The notes under the pieces are model-generated. The model ran no database searches and was not told where the DNA came from. It saw only the letters and a program-made list of their open reading frames with translations. From assembly GCA_001724265.1 (NCBI GenBank), contig MEDY01000076.1, forward strand, positions 1 through 64,000: DNA of 64,000 bases. Reading direction: 5' to 3'. Position numbers and translations under genes: made by a program. Each line of letters begins with the position of its first letter. Position 1 is the first letter of the stretch. This DNA comes from Rhizaria sp. SCN 62-66 (lineage: Eukaryota > Rhizaria, unplaced). Below, one piece after another: positions 48,980-59,286 of this stretch.

Positions 48980-50640
48980 ATGCAGTTTGCGGAGCTTTAT
49001 GACAAGTTTTTTGTCACGTGGAAGTTTGTCCCGCTTCCCCGTGTGACCACGCTCGAGCTTCTCTTCTGGCTTTCCGGTACGTCACCGATCTCTCCTTCTC
49101 TCTGCCCTGCATTGTCAGCATCTTCCGTCATTGCCCTACTTTGGCCATGGCACTACGTCACTGCAATTGCACTTGACAACATCATACTACTTTTTCATCT
49201 TCATTACACTTTGTCTCCATGCTCATCGTCCTTGTTCTTTGCAATCGCTTTCATTTTCCCGCGCCTACAACCCCGCCCCGCCTCGACCCTACTCCCACGC
49301 CCACTTAGTCACCTTCCTGGCCCTGCTGACCATGCTGGCCAAGGTCTCGACCTTCTTCGCGGCGATCCACTCGAAGCTGCTGCTGTACATCGACGGCGCG
49401 ATCCAGATGGTCGCCAGCCAGGACTCGAAGTGGAAGCAGCCCCCGGACCACACCGCGAGCAACCTTCAGAAGCAGGGCTCCAAGCGCATCGTCTTCATCC
49501 GCCACGGCGAGTCGGCCTGGAACGAGGTCTTCAACCGCGGCTTTGGCCTCAGTTTTATCCCGCGCATCTTCCGCGCCATGCTCCGCGAAGGCACGCTCTT
49601 CCCCACGCCCTACTCGATCTTCTTTGACACCCCGCTTAACGTCGAGGGCATCGACCAGGCGCTCGAGATCGCGTCGTTCCTCGAAGCCGCCCCCGGGTCC
49701 TCCGACGCCACCGTCGCCGAGGTCATCTCCTGCCTGCGCGGCGACACCGCAGAGAACTCGCTCATCGTCTCGTCCAACCTGCGCCGTGCGCTGGCCACCG
49801 TGGCCATCGGCCTCTGGCGCCGCCTCGAGAAGACCAGCGAGCGCATCGTCATCAACTCCATGTGCCAGGTATGTCGATAAACTTTATTCTGCATATAAGA
49901 AGGTCGAGTATCATTTATTTTATGTTGTATCTCATTTTGACCTTTAACTCACATATTTTTGTTGTTAAATCCTTGTTTTTGTCTTTTCATCACAGGAGAT
50001 TTCCCGCAACATCGACTGCATGGCGTCTGCCGAGCCCGGCGCGATTCCCCACATGGAGGGCCCCGACTGCGGCGAGGCGGCCAAGCGCATGGCGCACCCG
50101 AAGCGCGACATGGGCGCCTTTGTCCCCGAGGCCATCTTCAACCCCGCGCTCAACGGCGGCCAGAAGCCCCTCAACGAGCGCGGCGTCGAGCGCCTTCAGG
50201 TACGCCCCAAAACCATTGTCGCACGAGAGCGAGCAATAAGTTATTTGCACTAATTCTGAGCTAAAGTGTATAATTTGTGTTTGTATCCTTCAATTCTTAT
50301 TTTCAGCTCTCTATACTAACATTTGACGTGCTTTATCTTTGCTATTGTTTCCATATAGGCATTCGCCGAGTGGGTTTTCACCCGCCCCGAGCAGACGATC
50401 ATCGTCGGCGGCCACTCCCTCTGGTTCCGCAACTTCTTCAAGGCCTTCTTGGCGCGCTCCGACGACCACGTGTCCAAGGCGCAGAAGATGGTCAACGGCG
50501 GCATCGTCGCACTGACCCTCAATGTCGGCGCCGGCCAGGACCGCAGCGCGGCGCACTGGATCGAGCCCGGCTCTATCACCGTCGTCCACGGCGGGTTTGA
50601 GGCCCCCAAGGGCAAGGGCAGCAAGAACAAGCGCGTCTAA
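48980..50640 (+). CDS. Membrane-anchored histidine phosphatase, 4 exons
   Basis: This is a histidine phosphatase (phosphoglycerate mutase-like) superfamily member. Exons are 48980-49076, 49309-49868, 49996-50199 and 50359-50640, with donors GTACGT, GTATGT and GTACGC. The product is 380 residues. The first junction (phase 1) joins ELLFWLS to VTFLALLTMLAKV, creating a likely membrane helix around residues 24-45. The catalytic motif FIRHGESAWN carries the nucleophile His98. SSNLRRALAT supplies the phosphate-binding Arg, and GGHSLWFRNFFK carries the second catalytic His. The C-terminus is Lys-rich (KGKGSKNKRV). The substrate is unknown. A plain soluble phosphoglycerate mutase is unlikely because of the anchor and the large insert. 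The stop is TAA. Confidence 0.9.
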
Positions 50641-51151
50641 GCTGCTCAGTCTGCAGCTCAGCCGCGAAAAAGAAGACGCCGAGGGGTCAAGCGCAGCAAA
50701 GTGCTCCTGAGGTGACCTGGGATTTTGTAAAAGATGTGTGTTTTTTAGACTTGCTATTATTTGTGTATTGATCTGTGTATTTGTCTGTGTATTTTTATCA
50801 CAATAACAACAATGAGTATTGTTTGTTTCGCTACCGTTTTTTTTTTTGTGAGTGACATTGAATACAACCGTCGTCCTTATCCACTATGCTTCAAGTCGTT
50901 TGTCCATTTGGGACCCGTCATCTGTATCATCGCTCCCGAAATATCACATCGCCAAATGACCTTGGAAATTGATTGACAATTTCATTTTATTATACTGCCT
51001 TTACATCCATTTTTAATATTATCGACTGACTTTCGTATATCACATACAAAGTCCTTGATTGTCAACTTCGGCTCACGACTTAAAGTCTTTGCTTGTGTCA
51101 ACTTCCAGACTTCTGTTGAGCTCAACACAGTCGCGCGCAAACAAAGCCCGC
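50641..51151. other. Intergenic spacer (phosphatase / DHHC gene)
   Basis: This AT-rich gap lies between two plus-strand genes. A stop codon (TGA at 51056) precedes the DHHC frame, and the first ATG after it is at 51152. No other gene is recognised. Confidence 0.5.
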
Positions 51152-54100
51152 ATGCGGCGGCCACATGCAAGACAAGTTGAGCTACAGATTCCTGCTTGGT
51201 CGGTCTGGCGTGGGAATAACCGCTTTTACTGCGGCGGCCGCATCATTGCAGGACCTTCACTGCGACGACTCGTGGTGACAGTGAGCCTCTTACTCCTCAC
51301 CATGCTGCTTGCAGTCACTGTTTTGACTACACAACTTAAACCGTCATCTGCTCTTGCAACAACAGCGATTATTCTTTTTAGCGTTAGCTCTATTGCGAGT
51401 TGCATCGCGCTGTACGCCTCCAATCCCGGTGTATTACCCAGAGCTGCACTGCTCAACGCGTACGTTCACTGCCGCGGTCGTGCAAAGGCAAACATCGCAC
51501 TTGAGACAATGTCAAACCGTCTTGGCTTGCAGCATGCACTTCATTCTCTGAGCCTTTTCAACACGACTATGCGTCGTAATTTATATCCCAACAGCGTAAC
51601 CACGAGTCCGGCAACGGCTGTGACCGCGGCCGTAAGCGCGTTGAGCTCAATCGAGCGTATTGATGACAGCACAACAAATGCTGCGATTGAGACTGCGCCA
51701 GGTGACAATCCTGCTGCGCAAAGTAACGTCGAGCCAAGCAACTCATCTCTGATGGGCGTCGGGTTACTTCAGCATCAGCTGCGGCAAAAGCTTCTCAAAC
51801 ACAACCGAACTGAAGGCAAAGCCAGTAGTGACAGTGCCAGTTGCAAGGCAAAGTTGGACTCGTTGTGTTTGGTTGCAGATGAGTCACACCTGGGGCCGCG
51901 AGTGCCTCCGTGGGCTCTGGGGCTTGTCGCAGACCTTGGCACCGCTGTGGCGCCGCCGCTGCTACACACGGTGTCACTTCAAGAACTCAAACGAGAGAAC
52001 GTGCAGGGGCTTGAAGAGACTCCCACCCCAGACAACAACCCACACGCACAACAAAAGCACATTGGTTCGCGACTTCATGAGCTAAACCAAGAGCACGACC
52101 GGTTGCAGATGCAAGAGCGAGAGCAGTGCAGTCACGTTCTCGCAGCCACGTCGACACTTCGTGAGGCTGTCACGAACGCCGTCGTCACTTTGGAGCTCTG
52201 CCTGGGTGAGAAACGGGTGCCCGAGTGCGAGTGGTGCTGGGACTGCTGTATACTGAGGCCGCGGGTAACGTCGGCGCACTGCAGTAACTGCGGCAACTGT
52301 GTCGAGCACTGGGACCATCGTACGTTGACACGATATCTTTATGAACAAATGAGCATGAACGATTGTGACTTTGTTGGCGCTAGGCGCAATCAACTACATC
52401 CGCAAATGTATCACCGAATTGATTGACTCATATCGCATTTACTCTGTTTGTCATTGTCGCTCACAGACTGCGGCTGGGTCGGTAACTGTGTCGGTGCAGG
52501 CAACTATCGCTTGTTCCTAACCACAATTGCACTCAACGTTTGCAACTTAATCACACTCTTTGCAGTAAGCTTAGCGTACTTAAAGCGCGTATCATCGCTA
52601 TTTCCGACTTTGATAGACGCGTTTAATGCGCACTCGTTTGGCTTCTCCCTCGCAGTTCTCTTGGTGCCTATTTGCACTGCTGTTGCAACGGTGTTCTTAC
52701 ATACGTTTCTTTTGCAAGTAAAGGCTGTCGGACCAGAGCAAGGCGCAACAACAATGCTGCTACAGCGCGGAAGAAGTGCACTATTTCCAGGACTTAAACC
52801 AAGTCAAGCAACGTCGATGATTCGCGATGTTGAGGCTGCTACTGCGACGGTTGCTGCTGCGGCGGCGGTGACTCGTGACGATGGAGGTTACGGACAGCGG
52901 CGTGCAATGACACAGCATAACTACGCATATGACTACGATTACGAGTTTAGCAGCGCGGTTAATGATGCGACTGTCAGCGACAGTGTTGTCAGTGCTAGCG
53001 CTGAGTGCTACAGTGAAGAGGAGGACTTCGGTTACGATGGCGGAAACGCTATGACTGGCTTTGCGGTGTATCGGCAACGGCAGCAACAGCTGTGGGAAGC
53101 TAGGGTTAGGTGCTATCAACAGTTGTTTTGCCCATCTCCGACTTAGTCCTCTTACGGGGAGGATAATAATATCATAGCAACTTCAGTCGATACGGACACG
53201 AAAGGTGGAAACACACATACAGCCAAAGAGGAACAACAACACGCCAGCGCGGTTGACAGCCGCGCCGAGTTAGAGTCTTGTACGAGCGGTAGTACAAGTG
53301 CTCACACTAGCTGTGTAGACAACGTTGTGTCGCATATTTCCTACGCACACAAGCCACAGCCAAACTCTTCGATGAAATCGCAGCAACAGTTGCAAACAAG
53401 TCCGATCCAGTCACACGCGTAGATACAGCAGTGTTCTAAATCACTGTCAACAAGTGATATCACATTGTCGGAGAGTAAGTTGCAGATGTCGGAGTCATTT
53501 TCACTCCACTCACAACACAGTGTAAAACAGGAGAATCAGTGCCACAACAGTGCTCGTCTAAAATCACCAAACTTAGAGTCACTTCCGCGTTCACAGTCTC
53601 AGCATCATAAGAGAAGCAAATCAAATGCGTGTAAAGATGTGCAAAGTGGTCTTATGAGCAAAAGTACTCAGCAAGGTTCTATATTTACACTTAATCCATC
53701 TCCTGCATCGGTGATCCCATCGCAGTCAAGGGGTGCTTACAATGAACCAAACGCACTTGGTGTTAGCCACAGTCTAAGCGTGCCGGAATTATCTGATCTA
53801 AGCGGTGCGTTTTCAATCCCTCTCTCACTACCTTCATTCAACAGTAGTCGGCTGTCCTTTAGCGCGGACACAAACACGCTATCCGGTCACAGTAGTGATG
53901 ATTGTGGCAATAGCGTTATGCATGCTGGTGAGAATGAGACGGACAAGCTGAGCTTTGCGTCGCTGTCTTCTCTGACAATGCCACCTCCGCCCAGCAACAC
54001 CTACGCCACACAACGTTCGGCCCGTCAGCAAAGATGTTTGCAACAGCGACGTCTAACGCCAGAAAGCAACGTAGCGTGCGTAATAAACACAAGATGCAGT

Positions 54101-56074
54101 GATACCCAAGTCGCACATACTTCTCGTAAGCATGCAAAACATCCAGCCACAAACACGGCAGAATCTAAAGCAATTGCTGCAGCTCTGGCTCTAGCAAAAT
54201 TAGAAGCTGATGCTCAAGCTGTTGCAAAAGCCAAGGCTGACGCGGAGGCCAAGGCTAGGGCTGATGCAGAGGCTCGGGCCAGGGCAAAGGTGGCCGCGGC
54301 CGCGCTTGGTGCAGCAATCCGCGCTGCGGCCGCCGTACGCACCGCCGCGACCGCCGCTGTTGCAGCCGAGATCTCCGGTTTGCAGGCGTCGCTGGCGGCA
54401 CCGCGACTGCGGCGCGAGACCCGGCGCGCACAGTCGCTGCTGATGCGCTTTGCAGGCGGCTGCGCGGGGGCGTTGGCTCTGTTTGCTGGCTGCATGCGCG
54501 CGTGGGGCCGGGGGCCAGTGCTGGGCCCGTTGAGGTGTGAGGCGGGACATCGCGCTGCTGTAGCTGTAAAGCTGGCTAAGGCGGGTGAGGACGGCGGACT
54601 TGTTGAGCTGCTGCAAAGCGGGTTCAAAGTTAAGACTGACAGCAACTGCCAACAAAGTGACATTGATCATGAGGATGATGCTAGTGGAGTTGTCGTTGAC
54701 CATGATGTGTTTGTTGATTGGATTAACGGATCTGCAACACAGACCCTTGTCAACGGTGCGGCTCAACAGCTGCATTCATCTCAAGTCGCGAAATATGAGG
54801 AGCAACAGCGGCAGCTCGAAAGTCACGCAAGGTCTACGGCTGCTGGTCGTCTACTGAGGAGGCGCAAGCAACAACAGCAGAATCATCATATTCAACAAGC
54901 AGCAGCCATTTCTAACGCGACACGAATTGGTCGGCTGTTTTAGCGTTTGGACACAGCGGATGTGAGAGCGACAGAGCCGATATCAGTGGCACCACTGTCA
55001 CGACGTGACACCTTGCCTGTTCCTATAGCTGCAACAGTGACGCGTGCAACACCGTTAAACCAGAATCTAACAGTGATGGACGTCATCCTGCCGCGCAATC
55101 TAAACAATATCAACGCACACGCAAATATGCACTTGCACCGACAGCAAACAGCAAGGCAGCGCACCAACACAAGCTTAAGCAATGGTAGCTCGTGGTGTTG
55201 TAGGTCTCGGCGACACGGATATGAGACAGACGAAGTTGCTGTTACATTCTTTGACGTTTTCACCGCACCTGTTAGCATTGCGCGTTTACGCGAGTTTGAA
55301 TACGCCGAGCGAACCATGCAGAGTGCTATGTACTACTCGACTCTCAACAGCGAGAACCCTATTAACGACAGCAGTGACCACACTGAAAGTGATCGCGACG
55401 ATGACGACATTGGTCATGGCCCTGGCAATGCAAATGCTACCCGAAAGCAGCATGGCGTCAACCCAACAGCTCCTGCGGGCACCACTACAAGTGCAGCGAC
55501 TGTGGAGCTGAGTGAGAGCAGCAGTGAAGTTGATAGTGAGCTCAGGGCAGAGGCACTGCGCATTGCACGAGCTCAGTTCCATAGTCGCTACAGCAAACAG
55601 ACAACACAGCACACAGCTGCACTGACAGCTGTCGGTGTCGACTCACGTAATATCAAAGCTAATGAAGGTGGTCTTAGGCATGATAGTACGATTCAAAACA
55701 GCAACGGTCATGTTGCTCAGCATGCACACATGCGCACACACACCCGTGAGCGTGACAAACGGGATGCAAAGCCTCGTCGCCAGACAGCGACTCAGCAACG
55801 CGATCGTCATAGCACTGCGTTCGGCGACACCGACAGTGATGACGATAACGCAGGGCAGCAAACACGCGCGAATCAGAGCAGCAATCGCCGCGGACGTGCC
55901 GCTGCCAGCGGTGCCAATCATAGTCGTCGCGGTGACCGCGAGCGCACTCGCAGTAGGCACCGTGACTCGGCCACCGTTGTTGCCCCTCATCGCAGTCGTG
56001 AGCAGCAACAACGACCTCGAAACAAAAGCAAACACTCTTCCACCGAAGCAGTTTGGTTTGATGAAGACAATTAA
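51152..56074 (+). CDS. DHHC protein S-palmitoyltransferase with three in-frame TAG codons
   Basis: DHHC enzymes attach palmitate to cysteines of membrane proteins. Exons are 51152-52319 and 52467-56074, with donor GTACGTT and acceptor CTCACAG. The N-terminus has the family sequence WRGNNRFYCGGRIIAGP, two helices (about 38-60 and 66-88) and SNPGVLPRA. The zinc-finger core reads CEWCWDCCILRPRVTSAHC, then SNCGNCVEHWDHH. The phase 1 intron splits the second His codon, so splicing creates DHHC at residues 388-391, followed by GWVGNCVGAGNYRLF and two more helices. A Ser/Gln/His-rich tail of about 1,000 residues follows. The tail frame contains TAG at residues 616, 708 and 1215 and no TAA or TGA until 56072. 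The product is 1,591 residues if TAG is sense. Under the standard code it would be 615 residues, still with the full catalytic core. Confidence 0.85.
53144..53146 (+). other. In-frame TAG codon 1 of DHHC gene
   Basis: TAG follows the residues PSPT. The same frame then stays free of TAA and TGA for 91 codons, up to the next TAG at 53420, with the same Ser-, Gln- and Asn-rich style as the sequence further downstream. Confidence 0.9.
53420..53422 (+). other. In-frame TAG codon 2 of DHHC gene
   Basis: TAG sits between SPIQSHA and IQQCSKS in a Gln-rich stretch. The frame continues without TAA or TGA for over 500 codons afterwards. Confidence 0.9.
54941..54943 (+). other. In-frame TAG codon 3 of DHHC gene
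   Basis: TAG sits between RIGRLF and RLDTADV. The frame continues for about 376 codons to the TAA at 56072-56074. Confidence 0.9.
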
Positions 56075-56417
56075 CAAGCAAACAGCACTTACTTAGACTA
56101 ATCGCATTTTCATTGACTAGAAATACAGTAGATTTGACCATATATATTATACTCTTAAGAAGCCTGATGAGAGGGATAACTGATGTGTTGTATTCATATT
56201 ACACGTAGTACGGTCGCTTTACAAGACATACTTGAGGGATAAGCAATCTATCACTACGAACAAAAGATAAACCAAGAGGCGAGTAATATTGTAGTAGGTA
56301 CAACCAACATAATAAAAAAAGAGGACAAAAAGCAAGCAGGGCCCTTTTTGTTTCCCCCATCATCACCCGGTCACAAAATCACAGGAGGAGAACATCGTAA
56401 GTCCTGTAGCTTTGTAC
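56075..56417. other. Convergent intergenic spacer
   Basis: This AT-rich gap lies between the DHHC gene (+) and Sec1/Munc18 (-) and should hold both 3' UTRs. No coding region is seen. Confidence 0.5.
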
Positions 56418-58800
56418 TCAGAAGTCGGGGCGCTCGAGCTCCTCGTCGTCGTCGTCCGAGTCATCGGCGCGCTTCTTCTTGCCCTTGGCGCCCTTCTTGC
56501 CCTTACCGTCGTCCTCGGGGTCTTCGGCGTACTTGCTGGCGCTCTTAGCGGCGGGCGCGGCGGCGGCGGCGGCGGGGGCGGGCTTGGCCTTGGGCGCGCC
56601 GGCGAGCAGCACCTCGGTCGGCACAGGCCCCATGATCTCGCCCGCGGCCTGCTGCCACGCGTCGAGCGACATGTTGCCCGCCGAGGCGAGGAAGTCACGA
56701 GCGTTGATGAGGTCTGTGCCGCCGACGATGAGGTTCACGCGCAGCGCATCGGCGAGGATGTTGATCTCGCGCGCCTCAGAGTACGTCAGCCCGCCGGCCA
56801 CGAAGACGATGAAGTGCGGCTCGACCACCTCGCTGCCCTTAGAGGACCCGCTCGCGCCCGACTTATCGCGTTTGTTGCGGCGCGTGCGGAGCGCGCCCGC
56901 GCCGCCGCCGGGCTCATCGCGCTGCTTCTCGCTCACGTAGGGGAAGTCGGCCGTGGAGAGCTTGTCCTCGGCGAGCTCCTTGGCGATCTGCCACAGCAGC
57001 GGCACGTAGCGCAGCAGCACGATGTTCTCGACGCGCTTCTGGCCCTCCTTGCGGCGTGACGACTCCATAGGCGTGCCCTTAAACTTCTCGTCGGTGAACT
57101 TGATTCCCAGCTGCTCGAGCCCTGTGACGGCGCCCAGGCACTGCTCGGGGATGCCGCGCATCAGCTCGCGGCGCGTCGAGGCCTGCACGCCGCCCTGCGT
57201 CAACATGTAGACGAGAACGAGACGGAGACGCTCCTCGACGCCCAGCTTGGGGTTCTGGCAGAGCGAGATGAGCGACGACTTGGCGCGCTTGACCGACATG
57301 GCCTCGCCCTGCTCGTCGTAGCCCGTGGCGAAGTCCTGCTCCAAGTCGCCAATCTCCTTGAGCAGGTGCGCGTCAATCTTCTTCATGCACTCGGCAGACA
57401 GCGCCGTGTGCTGCGCGAACTTGCCCAGCGTCGCAGAGTAGGCGTTGAAGTCCTTGAGCGCCGCGGCCATGTCCTTGACCGAGACGTCCTTAGGCTTGGT
57501 GCCCGCCTTGGCAGCCTTGGCACGCTCGTCCTCCATCTTGGCCAGCTTGTTCTCCTTCTTGAACGCCTTGAGCTGGGCCGGAATCTCGGACATAACGGTG
57601 CCGATGTGGTCGTGGCGGTGCGCGCGCCACAGAGGGTCCTCGCCCTCGTTGAGGATCATTGTGCGCTTCGCCTTCTCCTCGGAGCTCTGGCGGTGGTAGT
57701 CCTCGGAGCTCAGGAAGCACAGCTCGCCGTGATTGCCGCACACGTCGTGCACAAGCGCCTGAAAGAAAAGAGAAGAAAAACACAGATGCAACAAGAAGGA
57801 TAATAAGTGAGTCGGTGTTGCTGAAGGATTTCACGACGTAAGAACACATGTTTCGATAAAACAACGATCAATCTCCACACAGAAACTACACCGGTATCTA
57901 AATCCATTAAACTGCATTGGTTTTGTTTTATATCAAGCGATAGATCGTACCTGGTAGGTGAACTCGTGCATGAGCGGGGTCAGAATGTCGACGGCGCGGT
58001 CGACGATGAGCATCGAACCGTGCGTCTTGCCATGCCAACGCGCGTTCTCCTTGGTGAAGTTGAGCTGCTGGTCCACGGTCTTGGCCAGGATCTTGGCGAT
58101 GCGCGAGCGCGAGTCATATCGGATCGCGGGGTCGTCAGACAGCGTGACGCACAACGACACAAGCTGGCGCGCAGACGAGAGGATCTCGTTGTTGAACGAC
58201 TCCTTGTCCGAGGACCAGAAGAGCGTGGGCAGCGTGTTGGGGCGCGAGAGCGTGAACACACGGTCCTCGCGCGCCGTGAAGTCAACGTTGAGCTCGACGA
58301 GGCACTTGGAGCGGCGCACGATCTTCTGCCCCGAGAACATGTCCATGACGGCGTCGGGGATGGCACGCGTGAAGAACACGTGCGCCTCCTTGTACTGCGG
58401 CTTGTCTTTGAAGTCGTCAATGAGGCGGCGCGCAGATTCAGGCGTGGGGTCAAGGAAGTAGATGGCGCCGAAGGACGGGAGCGGCTCGCGGCGGCACGCG
58501 ATTGCCTCGATGGCGATGATGCCGTGGTTGATGAGCTCGGTCGCGCGCATGCAGGAGGAGATGACCTTGGCCGTGTGCTGGTCCAGGACGAGCACGACGC
58601 GCTCGCCCTCACCGCAGACCGCGCCAACCATGTCGTCCACGATGCCTGTTGTTTGAAGGGCGAAACAACAACAATCGAGTTAAAAGAAAGAGAGCGGTGA
58701 GCTAGCTGTTAAAAGCGAATGAGATCAGAAAAGGACGATATGTGCACTGTTAAGGTATTCGACGAGACGTACGGGACTGAAGAGAAGCACGCAGGCTCAT
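56418..58800 (-). CDS. Sec1/Munc18 family protein, 3 exons
   Basis: SM proteins clasp SNARE bundles and promote membrane fusion. Exons are 58773-58800, 57951-58645 and 56418-57758, with donors GTACGT and GTACGA and acceptors CAACAG and TTTCAG. The product is 687 residues, longer than animal Munc18 (about 600). The small first exon gives MSLRASLQS, then RIVDDMVG across the junction, matching the family start. VLVLDQHTAKVISSCMRATEL, GAIYFLDPTPESARRLIDDF, ILIVDRAVD-like LIVDRAVDILTPLMHEFTYQ and, near the end, FIVFVAGGLTYSEAREI are all SM-family landmarks. The exocytic Sec1/STXBP branch fits best. The C-terminal extension is Ala/Lys/Asp-rich and ends in an acidic run and ELERPDF. The stop is TGA. 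Confidence 0.93.
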
Positions 58801-59286
58801 GGAAGACCGGGGCTGATGTCAGGCAGAAGATGGCAGTGTGATGATGAACGTAATGAGGTACGGGAAGAGTTGGGCGAGGTGAGTGAAAGAGTAATGCAAT
58901 GACGCGATCGATCGGCGGGTTTGCAGCGCAAGCCGTGAGGTAGCAAAAGGAAACAAAGAAAAATACATAAACTGCGACAATAGTTACTACCTAACAGCAA
59001 AGTTACATGCCAAACGAACGCTGGAATGAGCACGTAAATCTCGGATTTCGTTTCTACGATGTTTCGAACCACCATCGCTGTTCTTCTGCGAGAAGTGAGG
59101 CGAGCGAGGCTGGTTCGCAAAAATCGCCCAATCATCACATAGTCACCCCTTCACGTTCCCTAAGCAGTATCTACTGTGACTTACACTATCCGTCAGGACA
59201 TCTGTGGCAAGTTTCATTTGAATTAGCACCTAGTGTGCACTAGTGCCCCTTAATACGCGCGTCTCTAGAGCTGGTCTTGAGCGTCT
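58801..59286. promoter_or_regulatory. Divergent spacer (Sec1 / transmembrane gene)
   Basis: This spacer holds the promoters of two divergent genes. No coding region, tRNA or specific regulatory site is supported. Confidence 0.45.

Noticed and set aside
53465-54943. Separate small genes at 53465-54943 and 54947-56074
   Set aside because: Neither begins with a convincing ATG. Both are in the same frame as the DHHC exon and are separated from it only by TAG codons.
59040-59085. A tRNA-like B-box (GGTTCGAAAC) on the minus strand near the Sec1 promoter
   Set aside because: The T-arm does not pair properly and no acceptor or anticodon stem can be built. No tRNA, and in particular no CUA-anticodon tRNA, was found in the window.
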